Below, piece after piece: positions 42,530-51,834 of a stretch of DNA of 64,000 nucleotides. The DNA lies in the NCBI RefSeq assembly GCF_000317515.1, contig NC_019738.1, positions 5,668,001 to 5,732,000 on the forward strand, given 5' to 3'. How positions within the stretch are numbered: the stretch's first letter is position 1; each line of letters starts with the position of its first letter. Source of the DNA: Allocoleopsis franciscana PCC 7113 (lineage in GTDB: Bacteria; Cyanobacteriota; Cyanobacteriia; Cyanobacteriales; Coleofasciculaceae). The position numbers and the translations under genes are program-made. The notes below the pieces were generated by a model that worked only from the letters and a program-made list of their open reading frames with translations, was not told the origin of the DNA and did no database searches.

Positions 42530-43576
42530 TCACTGTTTACACCACTCTAAAACGCGATTCCATGCCCACCAACAATCCAGGTCATTCGCTTGACGCTGAC
42601 ATGCTTTGCTACTGAGATACCCCACATGACCCCCGTGTCTAGTTAACATCAAGTCGATCGCAGAATTACCAGCACAAGCCGCTTTTAAGTCCGGTACAAG
42701 GGTGGGATCAAACAGGGGATCATCGGCAGCGTACAGGATGAGAGTTGGTTTTTGGAGATGAGGTAATAGATGAAGCGCACTGCTCGCGTCATAGTACTCT
42801 TCGACGGATGAAAAGCCTAAACGCGAAATTACTAATTCGTGGTCAAAGCCCCAAATACTGTTAGCTCGCTCAATGGCGGCTGGGTCGATTGCTCCTGGAT
42901 GAGCCTCATGAATTTGCCAAGCGAGTTTTTTGAGTTGCCGTGCGATCGCTTTTTCCAAATACTTCCCCAATGGAGCGTTAACCAGATAGTTAAGAGAGCG
43001 GTTGGAATCCAAGCTAGGACAAATCACTGCCCCACCACCAATATCTGACTCACTAAGCCCCAAATCCTGCCCCCAACTCTCTATGGTTTGTCCAGCTTTA
43101 ACACCCCATAACGCCAGTTGCCCTCCTAGAGAAAACCCTGTAAACCAGAAGGGAGCCGGACACCCCATGGCCTTAGCCTGAGCTGCAATGCGGACAAAAT
43201 CTTCTCCCTCATATAAGCCATCAGAGGTTAACGTCGGAGATAACTTAGCTGTTTTGCCGTGAGCTCGCCAGTCAAACAGAACCACGGCATAGCCTTGGGC
43301 AAAAGCCTTACGCCCTAGTAGTCTAAGAAACCATTGGTTATCTAGCTCGCCTGTAATCCCATAGGTACCCACAAAAGTGGCTTGGGGATTCTCAGGAATG
43401 GCAACAAGTCCGAAAATCGGCACACTTTGTGCGCCCCTAAAGATTTGTTCTTGGTAAAACGGCTCTGTTGCAGAGGTAGTCTTTTCCCAATGACGGGATG
43501 CTCTCAACGCCGTGTACAGCGTCATGAGTAGTCCATTCTGGAGCCACCACGGTGGAGTGTAAGGGGGATTGGGCAT
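42530..43576 (-). CDS. YheT-like alpha/beta hydrolase
   Basis: 348 residues. Alpha/beta-hydrolase fold with nucleophile Ser in WFTGFSLGGQLALWG, acid in LILYAADDPLFDP, and His in LTRHGGHVGYLS. The TRHGGHVG block and overall layout are diagnostic of the YheT/ABHD1-3 group. An N-terminal hydrophobic stretch (PPWWLQNGLLMTLYTAL) may associate with membrane. The group is thought to include lipid or ester hydrolases; the substrate is unknown. Single gene, minus strand, upstream of divergent rpaA. Confidence 0.86.
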   Translation of the reverse strand: MPNPPYTPPWWLQNGLLMTLYTALRASRHWEKTTSATEPFYQEQIFRGAQSVPIFGLVAIPENPQATFVGTYGITGELDNQWFLRLLGRKAFAQGYAVVLFDWRAHGKTAKLSPTLTSDGLYEGEDFVRIAAQAKAMGCPAPFWFTGFSLGGQLALWGVKAGQTIESWGQDLGLSESDIGGGAVICPSLDSNRSLNYLVNAPLGKYLEKAIARQLKKLAWQIHEAHPGAIDPAAIERANSIWGFDHELVISRLGFSSVEEYYDASSALHLLPHLQKPTLILYAADDPLFDPTLVPDLKAACAGNSAIDLMLTRHGGHVGYLSSKACQRQANDLDCWWAWNRVLEWCKQ

Positions 43577-43929
43577 ACTGGGGACAGTGAAAGGACAAAT
43601 AGGACACTATTGCTCGGAGTGAGCCAACCCATAGAAGATCATCGTCAGTGCCAAGGGTGAGATTAGCCTGACGTGAAAATCTTGACGGCACAAACGCTTC
43701 AGCCGATAGCCGTTATTTCCTTTATAAATCTTTACACATTAGACTTTGCGGAGGAAGCAAACCGGCTAAACGATAGACTCACGGTCAAATCGCTACCGAA
43801 AAAAGTTCAGTTACCCCTAGTTTCTTCAAAAAGAATATAGAATCTGTGCTTATAATCAGTAAAGTATTTTTAGCTCATCTCACAGTTCTTATCGAACGTT
43901 AACAGACACCTTAGTTCACACTCTTAGTG

Positions 43930-44670
43930 ATGCCCCGGATACTGGTCATCGACGACGACCCTGCAATTTCAGAATTAGTCTCCATCAATCTGGAGATGGC
44001 TGGTTACGAAGTTAACCAAGCCGCCGATGGCATCAAAGGTCAGGCACTGGCTCTCCAAATCCAGCCCGACCTGATTATGCTTGACTTGATGCTGCCCAAA
44101 GTTGATGGCTTCACAGTCTGCCAACGACTTCGCCGGGACGAGCGGACTGCCGATATTCCTGTATTGATGTTGACTGCCCTAGGTCAAACTCAAGATAAGG
44201 TAGATGGCTTTAATGCTGGTGCCGACGATTACCTGACTAAACCCTTTGAACTCGAAGAAATGCTGGCGCGGGTACGAGCGTTGCTCAGACGCACAGACCG
44301 TATCCCTCAAGCCGCCAAGCACGCAGAAATCCTGAACTATGGGCCTTTAACCCTCGTTCCCGAAAGGTTTGAAGCGATTTGGTTTGAAGAGACGGTTAAA
44401 CTTACACATTTAGAGTTTGAACTTCTGCACTGCTTACTCCAGCGCCATGGTCAAACTGTTTCTCCCAGCGAAATCCTTAAGGAGGTTTGGGGTTACGATC
44501 CAGATGATGATATCGAAACCATTCGGGTGCATATTCGCCATCTCAGAACCAAGCTAGAACCTGATCCCCGCCATCCCCGTTATATCAAAACCGTTTATGG
44601 TGCAGGTTATTGCTTAGAGTTACCCACCGCTGATCAGTCTACGGCAGAGGCTGATTCAGAAGCGAGTTAA
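43930..44670 (+). CDS. rpaA: Response regulator RpaA (OmpR family)
   Basis: Master output regulator of the cyanobacterial circadian clock and of phycobilisome energy distribution, normally phosphorylated by SasA. ATG 43930 ([20 protein letters not shown]). The receiver has DDD, phospho-Asp in [20 protein letters not shown], Thr in [20 protein letters not shown] and Lys in [14 protein letters not shown]. The winged helix contains [20 protein letters not shown] and [20 protein letters not shown], ending [15 protein letters not shown]. These blocks are near-identical to RpaA as I remember it, clearly different from RpaB. A TATAAT at 43851-43856 is a candidate -10 box. Confidence 0.92.
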   Translation: MPRILVIDDDPAISELVSINLEMAGYEVNQAADGIKGQALALQIQPDLIMLDLMLPKVDGFTVCQRLRRDERTADIPVLMLTALGQTQDKVDGFNAGADDYLTKPFELEEMLARVRALLRRTDRIPQAAKHAEILNYGPLTLVPERFEAIWFEETVKLTHLEFELLHCLLQRHGQTVSPSEILKEVWGYDPDDDIETIRVHIRHLRTKLEPDPRHPRYIKTVYGAGYCLELPTADQSTAEADSEAS

Positions 44671-45283
44671 CATTATCCATTTCAGATTATTCAGCCAACT
44701 ATAGGGTCACTCCACTCACCGGATTGACCTATTTTTCTATTGAGAAATGCACTGAAATTATTAGAAATCCCAATTCCCTATTTCTTCCCGATCTCTTCCT
44801 CAAATTTTTTACTTCCGCCCTGTACACTCAAGACAAAATCAGTTAATAGATAACGATACAAATGAGTGATCCATCTCTAAGAAGAGTGAGCGCTCCTCCA
44901 TAAATGATAGCCGTAGAGTGAACAGTGATACCAAGTTGCATTCAAACATATAACTTTCTCTTTCTCTTACCTCAGCGTACTCTGTGCCTCTGTGCCTCTG
45001 TGGTTCGTTAAATTCTACGTTAGATAGCAACTCAGTATGACGCTGCCACATAGCCGCTAAGCACCAACAGCATTATTCATCAGGGTGTCAATCAACCTTA
45101 ATTAAAAACCTGATCAAACCTTTAGAGAAAATAGGTTTCTAAAGGTAGCCTGAGCTTTGAGAGAAAAATATAAAACTTTTCAAGGGAGTCTGCCCTCGCA
45201 TTCATTGCAGCTACCGCTTGATCAGAATAACTCTCTCCTAATACCTACCTGAACCATGGCATGTGACACCAGAGGAATGAAAA
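44671..45283. other. Intergenic region, no gene seen
   Basis: About 610 bp between rpaA and the 109-residue ORF. Contains a CCTCTGTG tandem (CTCTGTGCCTCTGTGCCTCTGTGG written as units at about 44980-45003), a repeat type frequent in these genomes. No convincing frame or RNA fold; AGAGGA just before 45284 serves the next gene. Confidence 0.45.
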
Positions 45284-45613
45284 ATGGATATAACATTCGT
45301 CAATTTAACCTTATTAAAGATAAATGGAGAGATTGAGAATCTGTCAGGTCATATTTATCCGACGGCGACGTATCAGAAAATTTTGAATAATCCGAGATTA
45401 CGGCAAAAACTATTAACCTACATCTTGGATAGGGTTCCCAATAACTATGCTGCGCTCAATGCGGATAAAATCGTTACCATTTCCCCTGAATCTCTATACT
45501 GTTCAATCCGTGAAAAGGTGGAAATCAAACAATTTGTTCAACAAGGCGTTGTTTATCTCATCCTGTCAGAACTTAACAAAAGTTCTTTACTGAACCAACG
45601 GGATGCAGTCTGA
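45284..45613 (+). CDS. Hypothetical protein (109 aa)
   Basis: ATG 45284 with AGAGGA twelve bases upstream. The sequence begins MDITFVNLTLLKINGEIENL and continues SGHIYPTATYQKILNNPRLR and QKLLTYILDRVPNNYAALNA; the C-terminal half predicts a strand-helix-strand (QFVQQGVVYLILSELNKSS). No signal, membrane segment or known motif. I do not recognise the family. It is followed by a long hairpin and then convergent chlP. Confidence 0.6.
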   Translation: MDITFVNLTLLKINGEIENLSGHIYPTATYQKILNNPRLRQKLLTYILDRVPNNYAALNADKIVTISPESLYCSIREKVEIKQFVQQGVVYLILSELNKSSLLNQRDAV

Positions 45614-45665
45614 AGCCAAAGCCAAAATTCTATTGATAGTAGCTGGAAAATTTTTAAATCCAAAA

Positions 45666-45731
45666 GGAGTGGAGCATTCATCTGAGACATTGAGATTACA
45701 ATTAAATGTCTTGGGACGAATGCCTCACTCC
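45666..45731. repeat. Long imperfect hairpin between convergent genes
   Basis: GGAGTGGAGCATTCATCTGA with GACATT (45666-45691) pairs with AATGTCTTGGGACGAATGCC with TCACTCC (45705-45731), leaving about 13 nt of loop and a handful of mismatches. It lies 52 bp after the hypothetical gene and 30 bp after the chlP stop on the other strand. Could be a bidirectional terminator, a small structured RNA or a miniature element. Confidence 0.6.
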
Positions 45732-45760
45732 TCTGGAATAATTAGGATAATGGCTGAGTT

Positions 45761-46984
45761 CTAGGGAGCTAGAGCATTTCCCCGCAGCAGGCTACCAATC
45801 GTCTTGGCTGTTATTTTCATTTGCACAAAAGGATTGGCGGGTACAACGGTTTTGTAGAGATAGCTGTCAAAGGTTAATTTTTGCACATCCTTGTCAGCAC
45901 ACATCTCGACAAACGCCTCACGGGTGGCGTCGGAGCGATAGAAGACGGTTTGGAGAATATCCAGGACTTTGTAGGTCATGCCGTACTTCTTATCCCAGCG
46001 CTTCAGATACAGCTTGAGGTCAGCTTCTGTGGGGATGCGAGTCCCGCCGTTGGAGGTTTCGACAATGGTTTCGGCACACATCCGAGCGGATTTGGCGGCA
46101 AAGTAAATGCCTTCACCCGAAGACTTGGTGACTGTACCGGCAGCATCGCCCACTAAGGCCACCCGACCGACGACGCGGCGCGGTCTGGGGTGTTCTGGAA
46201 TGGGGTGAGCTTCGACTTTAATGATTTCTCCCCCTGCCAAGCGTTTGGCGGCGCGAGCACGGATACCGGCTTGCAGTTTTTTGATGTCGGCTTTATTCAC
46301 CTTCATCGTGCCGGTGCCAACGGCGACATGGTCATATTTGGGGAAAACCCAAGCGTAAAAGTCGGTGGAAACGTCGTTCCCCACATACATTTCTGCCAGG
46401 TCTTCGTAATAAGCCATTTTGTCTTCTGGCAGACGGATGCGCTCTTGGAAGGCGATTGCATAATTATAATCCCCAGCGTCAATGGCCTTCGCCACGCGGG
46501 AATTAGCCCCATCAGCTCCAATCACGAGATCAACCTTCAGAGTCTTGGCTGTTCCTTCCAGACTGCCATCTGAATGGTCGGCGTAGTGGATGGTATAGGG
46601 ATCTGTATTATTGGTCGGAATATCGAGTTTGTGAACGGTACCATTAATCAGCTTGGCACCTAACTTGGCGGCGCGGTTACGCATGAAGCCATCGAGGACT
46701 TCGCGGCGGCACATGCCAATATATTCGTGTTCTTTTTCTATGTTGATATCAACTTCGACATTAGACGGTGAGATCATTTTCATTTTTCTCACCCGACGGT
46801 CAATAATTTCCGGTGGCAGGTCAAACTCACTCACCATACACAACGGAATCGCGCCACCACAGGGCTTCGCGTTGTCGAGCTTGCGCTCAAACAGATAAGT
46901 TTCAATTCCGGCTTTTGCCAAAGTCTCTGCGGCAGAAGAGCCGGCTGGCCCTGACCCAACAACAGCAACTCTAAGTGCTGGCAT
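45761..46984 (-). CDS. chlP: Geranylgeranyl reductase
   Basis: Reduces the geranylgeranyl chain to phytyl for chlorophyll and tocopherol. ATG 46984 (MPALRVAVVGSGPAGSSAAE) is preferred because GGAG lies just upstream and homologues start here; earlier in-frame ATGs at 47041 and 47020 are possible. FAD site VVGSGPAGSSAAE, then LFERKLDNAKPCGGAIPLCM, EYIGMCRREVLDGFMRNRAA, VIGADGANSRVAKAIDAGDY, and RRVVGRVALVGDAAGTVTKS, SGEGIYFAAKSARMCAE. About 407 residues, normal for ChlP. Divergent from cysA with about 360 bp between the preferred starts. Confidence 0.96.
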   Translation of the reverse strand: MPALRVAVVGSGPAGSSAAETLAKAGIETYLFERKLDNAKPCGGAIPLCMVSEFDLPPEIIDRRVRKMKMISPSNVEVDINIEKEHEYIGMCRREVLDGFMRNRAAKLGAKLINGTVHKLDIPTNNTDPYTIHYADHSDGSLEGTAKTLKVDLVIGADGANSRVAKAIDAGDYNYAIAFQERIRLPEDKMAYYEDLAEMYVGNDVSTDFYAWVFPKYDHVAVGTGTMKVNKADIKKLQAGIRARAAKRLAGGEIIKVEAHPIPEHPRPRRVVGRVALVGDAAGTVTKSSGEGIYFAAKSARMCAETIVETSNGGTRIPTEADLKLYLKRWDKKYGMTYKVLDILQTVFYRSDATREAFVEMCADKDVQKLTFDSYLYKTVVPANPFVQMKITAKTIGSLLRGNALAP

Positions 46985-47342
46985 GTTTTCTCCAAATCTT
47001 GCTAGAGCTACGGAATGCATGGTATCACGGACTTTCGGCATAGCTGACCGACAAGCTTATATATTGGCTCAACTTGAAATACTGCTTAACAACTGAGCAT
47101 CACAGAACTTAACAATTGATAGAGTGATTGGTCATCCTGTAGGATACGTCGCGACGCCGCCAGCTACAATTTTTTTTTCTAGTTACTTTATAAAAAGAAC
47201 ACACAAAAAGCCATTATTTTATGATATAAAACTACAGTAATCCCATCTAAGAACCGGGGATTATAGTTGTAGCGGTTAACTCGCTATCTTGCCACACCGC
47301 CCAGTAGAAAAAAGCCGATCGCTTCATAGAGGGTTCATAACC
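46985..47342. promoter_or_regulatory. chlP/cysA divergent promoter region
   Basis: About 360 bp between opposite starts. It includes AT-rich blocks (TTTATGATATAAAAC at about 47219-47233 and a nine-T run near 47170) that could hold both promoters. No specific operator was recognised. Confidence 0.4.
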
Positions 47343-48359
47343 GTGGGTATTGTTGTTGAAAATGTATCTAAACAGTTTGGTAGTTTTAAGGCTGTTGACA
47401 ACGTCAACCTAGAAATCAAAAGTGGTTCCTTAGTCGCTTTACTCGGTCCATCCGGTTCTGGGAAATCTACGCTGTTGCGGGTGATTGCGGGTCTAGAGCC
47501 ACCGGACACCGGTAAAATTTGGCTAACGGGCAAAGATGCGACGAACACTAGCGTCCAAGACCGCAATATTGGGTTTGTGTTTCAGCACTACGCCCTGTTC
47601 AAACATCTAACGGTGCGACAGAATGTTGCCTTTGGCTTGGATATTCGCAAAACACCCAAGTTAAAAGTGAAGGCGCGAGTAGAGGAACTACTAAATTTAG
47701 TGCAGTTAGGTGGCTTAGGCGATCGCTATCCTTCCCAATTATCGGGGGGTCAGCGGCAGCGTGTCGCGTTGGCACGAGCCTTAGCCGTTCAACCCCAAGT
47801 CTTGCTGCTAGATGAACCCTTTGGAGCCTTGGATGCCAAAGTACGGAAAGACCTTCGTGCCTGGTTACGACGCCTGCATGATGAAGTCCACGTGACAACC
47901 GTTTTCGTGACTCATGACCAAGAAGAGGCGATGGAAGTCTCCGATGAAATCGTCGTCATGAATAAAGGACGGGTGGAACAGGTGGGAACACCGGCACAAG
48001 TTTATGACAATCCCGCCACGCCGTTTGTAATGAGTTTCATTGGCCCTGTGAATGTGTTGCCTAGCAGCGCCCAGATTTTTCAAAGCGGCGGCTTTGATTC
48101 TGCCAATCCTGAAATCTTCTTGCGCCCTCACGATATTGTTGTAGAAACCAAGCCCAACGGTTCAACCGCCCCGGCTAGGGTGACACGTCTGGTGCATCTG
48201 GGATGGGAAATTCAGGCAGAATTAACCTTGGGCGATGGTCAAGTCGTGATGGCGAATCTGACACGAGAACGATTCGATCAGTTGAAGCTAGAACCCAATC
48301 AGGAAGTTTACGTCAAACCCAGAGACGCCAAGGCATTTCCGCTGTATTACGAAATATAA
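47343..48359 (+). CDS. cysA: Sulfate/thiosulfate ABC transporter ATPase
   Basis: Energises sulfate uptake with CysT/CysW and a binding protein. GTG 47343 ([20 protein letters not shown]) is the family-like start; a TTG at 47289 would add 18 residues. Walker [11 protein letters not shown]-loop [20 protein letters not shown], signature [16 protein letters not shown], Walker [22 protein letters not shown]-loop [20 protein letters not shown]. The C-terminal TOBE-like domain ([20 protein letters not shown]) is typical of CysA. The permease genes are absent: the next gene is an unrelated oligopeptide-type binding protein. The sulfate assignment rests on overall similarity. Confidence 0.9.
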   Translation: MGIVVENVSKQFGSFKAVDNVNLEIKSGSLVALLGPSGSGKSTLLRVIAGLEPPDTGKIWLTGKDATNTSVQDRNIGFVFQHYALFKHLTVRQNVAFGLDIRKTPKLKVKARVEELLNLVQLGGLGDRYPSQLSGGQRQRVALARALAVQPQVLLLDEPFGALDAKVRKDLRAWLRRLHDEVHVTTVFVTHDQEEAMEVSDEIVVMNKGRVEQVGTPAQVYDNPATPFVMSFIGPVNVLPSSAQIFQSGGFDSANPEIFLRPHDIVVETKPNGSTAPARVTRLVHLGWEIQAELTLGDGQVVMANLTRERFDQLKLEPNQEVYVKPRDAKAFPLYYEI

Positions 48360-48550
48360 GTTAAGGGGTATCCAACAGAAAATCCATCTTTGGTAGGGCA
48401 CGGCATCGTTAATAATTAATAACTGTGCCTCAGCTTAGATATGAGAATTGCCGTGCCCTGACTGGCTGAAAGATTGGCATTGAGCTATGTTGTATAGCTG
48501 AATATATATAATTAACTTCTGCCTTATCGCCAATCTCAAATCAATCCCCA

Positions 48551-50215
48551 ATGCAAGTGCTTAACTGGTTTCGTCTGTCTCGTAAACGCTGGTGGTCTAT
48601 TGGAAAATACCTAACATTATGGGTCTGTTGCTGCATTCTCGTCATTAGTTGTGGAGGACGCCCCAAAACGGAACAAGCGGCTGCACCCAGTACTAGCGCT
48701 AGCGGGACTGGTCGGTTGATCGTTGGCACCACTCTAAAACCCAGGACACTCGATCCAGCCGATGCCTACGAATTGGCAGCGAGTAATGTTCTCTATAGTT
48801 TGGGCAATCGCCTCTATACTTACAAGCTGGGCACAGACGAGATCGTGCCACAACTGGCAACAAAACTGCCCGAAGTCAGTCCGGATGGTTTAACCTACAA
48901 GATTCCCCTGCGCGAAGGGGTGATCTTTCACGATGGGACACCCTTTGATGCCCAAGCCATGGCATTTTCCCTCAAGCGGTTTATGCAAAACGGAGGTAAA
49001 CCCTCGTCCCTGCTAGCGGATGTTGTGCAATCGGTGGAACCGTCGGGCAAGTCCGAACTGACGATTAAACTGAAAAAGGTTTTTGCTCCATTTCCTTCAC
49101 TCCTTGCCTTTTCCGGGATGTGTGCGGTATCGCCCAAAGCCTATGAGATTGGCAGTGGCAAATTTCAGCCGACAAAGTTTGTAGGAACTGGCCCCTATAA
49201 GCTAACCGCGTTTAATGCCAATTCCATTCGTTTGGATGTGTTTGACCAGTATTGGGGAACCAAACCCCCAAATCAAGGGTTGGATTATCAAATCCTCACC
49301 AGTTCAGCAAACCTATTTAATTCTTTCCGCACGGGTGCCGTTGATATTGCCTATCAAACCTTAGATCCCGATCAGATTACCAGTCTGAAAAATGGAGCCA
49401 AATCCGGCGGTTGGCAAGTCATTGAAGCGCCAAGTAATGTAGTGAGTTACATGGTGCTGAATGTGAAGCAAAAACCGTTGGATCAGCTAGAAGTGAGACA
49501 AGCCCTTGCTTCCCTCATGGATCGAAAACTGATCAACGAGCGCATTCTTAGAAACCAGGCACAACCCGCCTATACCCTAATTCCAACTAGCTTCCAGGCT
49601 TCTAAACCGACCTTTGAAACCGCCTACGGAGACGGTAATTTTGCTAAAGCCAAAGAACTATTGACAAAGGCAGGATTTAGCAAAGAGAAACCCTTAAAGT
49701 TAGAGATTTGGTACCCCACCGGCTCAGCCGTTCGGCAACAAGTGGCTAGTACCTTAAGAGAATATGCAAGCCAAAAATTAGAGGGGATACTTCAAATTCA
49801 ACCACAACCGGTGGAGGCTCCCACCTTATTTGCCAACATCGGCAAAGGCATTTATCAGACAGCTTTAGTGGATTGGTATCCCGATTTCTCCGATGCCGAC
49901 AACTTCATTCAGCCTTTAGTGAGCTGTAGCAAAGGTTCAGAAACTGAAGGTTGCCAAGAAGGCGCAAGTAAAAGTCAGGGTTCATTTTATTACAGCGATC
50001 GCATGAATAAACTAATCGAGCAGGAACGCGCCGAACAAAACCCCCAAAAACGCCAACAAATTTTTGCGGAAATTCAAGAATTGCTAGCTAAAGATATTCC
50101 CTTAATTCCGATTTGGCAACCCCAAGAATATGCCTTTGCTAAACAAGAATTAAAGCAAGTTCAGCTAGACCCCATTCAGCAGCTTCCTCTGTGGCAAATC
50201 GCCAAAGGAGCTTAA
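48551..50215 (+). CDS. ABC transporter substrate-binding lipoprotein (family 5, peptide/nickel type)
   Basis: 554 residues. Basic N-terminus, hydrophobic segment LWVCCCILVISC with a lipobox Cys (LVISC), so a lipid-anchored periplasmic protein. The SBP_bac_5 body shows VGTTLKPRTLDPADAYELAA, LTYKIPLREGVIFHDGTPFD, FVGTGPYKLTAFNANSIRLD, VRQALASLMDRKLINERIL and a C-terminal DWYPDFSDADNFIQPLVSC. Captures di/oligopeptides or another small ligand. No permease or ATPase of this family is adjacent; the upstream cysA belongs to a different transporter class. Starts 191 bp after cysA. Confidence 0.9.
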   Translation: MQVLNWFRLSRKRWWSIGKYLTLWVCCCILVISCGGRPKTEQAAAPSTSASGTGRLIVGTTLKPRTLDPADAYELAASNVLYSLGNRLYTYKLGTDEIVPQLATKLPEVSPDGLTYKIPLREGVIFHDGTPFDAQAMAFSLKRFMQNGGKPSSLLADVVQSVEPSGKSELTIKLKKVFAPFPSLLAFSGMCAVSPKAYEIGSGKFQPTKFVGTGPYKLTAFNANSIRLDVFDQYWGTKPPNQGLDYQILTSSANLFNSFRTGAVDIAYQTLDPDQITSLKNGAKSGGWQVIEAPSNVVSYMVLNVKQKPLDQLEVRQALASLMDRKLINERILRNQAQPAYTLIPTSFQASKPTFETAYGDGNFAKAKELLTKAGFSKEKPLKLEIWYPTGSAVRQQVASTLREYASQKLEGILQIQPQPVEAPTLFANIGKGIYQTALVDWYPDFSDADNFIQPLVSCSKGSETEGCQEGASKSQGSFYYSDRMNKLIEQERAEQNPQKRQQIFAEIQELLAKDIPLIPIWQPQEYAFAKQELKQVQLDPIQQLPLWQIAKGA

Positions 50216-50330
50216 ACAAACAGTCATCCCATCAGCGCGATCACTCTTAAAAGTAGAGAGTGATCACGACAAATCCTCCTCCTAACCCTCTTCTTTCCCA
50301 CGCCATACAGACGAACTAAAAATCAACTGC

Positions 50331-50374
50331 AAAACCTCAGCGTCCCTCTGCGAAAACCTCAGCGTCCCTCTGCG
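50331..50374. repeat. Tandem 22-bp repeat
   Basis: AAAACCTCAGCGTCCCTCTG plus CG occurs twice back to back (50331-50352, 50353-50374) in the spacer between the binding-protein gene and the convergent SpoIID-like gene. A related CCTCTGTG run lies near 44.99 kb. Confidence 0.8.
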
Positions 50375-50429
50375 TTAAAAAACCTACTATGAGGAACATC
50401 ACTTCTACTCTGTACTATTAACCAGTCCT

Positions 50430-51695
50430 CTACTTTTTATTAGAAGACTGTACATCCATCCAAGCCAAAGACGCACCCGGATAATACCTACCGAGAATTT
50501 GTTGATAGTTATAACCCTGTTGAGCCATACTCAAAGCACCATTTTGGCTCATGCCACTACCGCCATGCACATTGCTCACAATTTCATCATTAGCGGCATA
50601 CAAAGATTCAACCACCCCACCTTTGTAACTAAGAAAAACGCCCTTCGTTTCCTCCGCCGCATAACGTGTGGTATTCCATTCAGAATTAACACCTCGATAA
50701 ACTTGCCAACGCTGAGTATTACCGAGATCATACAGAGAATTGGCGGGTCGTAAATAATGAACTAAAGCATAAGAACGTGCAGCAATCGCTTGCGCTTTTA
50801 AGGCATCCATCGGCCAACTCGGAGAGACTTCACAACCCACAACACTGGCGATGTAAGACTCCAAATCAACGTAATTAACCGCTAAGAGAGTATTGCCTTG
50901 AGAAACGAGCAGTACATTGCCACGATACCAGCGATCGCCGACAAAAACCAATCCTCCGTTGGATGGTTTCACCCAAACGCCTGCTGGTGTTTCCCACTTC
51001 CCAACCCGCAAACTTGCGCCATTGGGGACAACATTTGCGGCTTCATTGGCAGGGAGTTTCCCTAAAACCTTGCCACGCCCATCCCGAATTTCACCCCCTG
51101 TTGAAGTCCCAATCACCAATGATTTTTCTCCAGTGGCGATTGCCACTCGTATATCTATCGACGGCGTTGTGTGAGAACTTTGTGTACCCTTTGCCTTGCT
51201 TTTGGTGGAACGATGAGATTTACTTTTCGGTTGATGGCTCGTTTGAGAAGATTCTGACGCTTTAGCTTTAGCGAGGGGTTGAGAGGGCTGTGAAGAATTG
51301 CTCTTGGTTGTAGGGACAGCCGCAGAAGATAGAGATGTATTTGTTTTGGAGTTGTTTGTTTGAGGGACAGCCGCAGAAGATGGGGATGTATTGGTTTTGG
51401 AATTAGAAGTGTGGGCTGGGGTTGGACTTGTAGCGGAATTTGGACTGTGTTCCCAGGAGAGAGTTTGGCTAGCAATACGCTGATGCCATTCTTGTTCGGC
51501 GGCACGCGGATCTGGGGAGGGTTGAAGTACAGGTTCAGACTGGGGAGAAGGTGTTAAAGAAGATAGTTTTGACTCCGGTTGATCGGGTAAAGTTTCTGCT
51601 AATACCCACGGTACAAACAAGGCGGCAGAGAACAAGAAAATCGACCATAATACGGAGCGGTTAAAGATTGGGTGCTTGTTAGGCAAACGAAACAT
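50430..51695 (-). CDS. SpoIID/LytB-domain protein
   Basis: 421 residues. N-terminal signal anchor (SVLWSIFLFSAALFVPWVLA) and a long Ser/Thr/Pro/Asn-rich linker (about 30-175) containing an imperfect duplication (SSAAVPQTNNSKTNTSLSSA). The SpoIID domain has VDLESYIASVVGCEVSPSWP, MDALKAQAIAARSYALVHYL and GGSGMSQNGALSMAQQGYNY (the conserved GxGMSQxGA motif). In Bacillus SpoIID is a lytic transglycosylase for denuded glycans; cyanobacterial members are probably amidase- or lytic-enzyme modulators at the cell wall. Single gene. Confidence 0.9.
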   Translation of the reverse strand: MFRLPNKHPIFNRSVLWSIFLFSAALFVPWVLAETLPDQPESKLSSLTPSPQSEPVLQPSPDPRAAEQEWHQRIASQTLSWEHSPNSATSPTPAHTSNSKTNTSPSSAAVPQTNNSKTNTSLSSAAVPTTKSNSSQPSQPLAKAKASESSQTSHQPKSKSHRSTKSKAKGTQSSHTTPSIDIRVAIATGEKSLVIGTSTGGEIRDGRGKVLGKLPANEAANVVPNGASLRVGKWETPAGVWVKPSNGGLVFVGDRWYRGNVLLVSQGNTLLAVNYVDLESYIASVVGCEVSPSWPMDALKAQAIAARSYALVHYLRPANSLYDLGNTQRWQVYRGVNSEWNTTRYAAEETKGVFLSYKGGVVESLYAANDEIVSNVHGGSGMSQNGALSMAQQGYNYQQILGRYYPGASLAWMDVQSSNKK

Positions 51696-51834
51696 ACATC
51701 CTCACTTCTAATTTTGGCTTGGCTGAAGATTAAAACAACCGCAAATTCAATCAGCTTAGCAAATCATTAGGGAGAACATCCCAAGAGCAGGAATTAAATT
51801 TTTGTTCATCCTTCATCCTTGGTTTAACTCCTAG

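Noticed and set aside
47343-50215. cysA and the following binding protein as one sulfate transport operon
   Set aside because: The binding protein belongs to the peptide/nickel family, not the sulfate-binding family, and no permease genes are present, so they are treated as separate.
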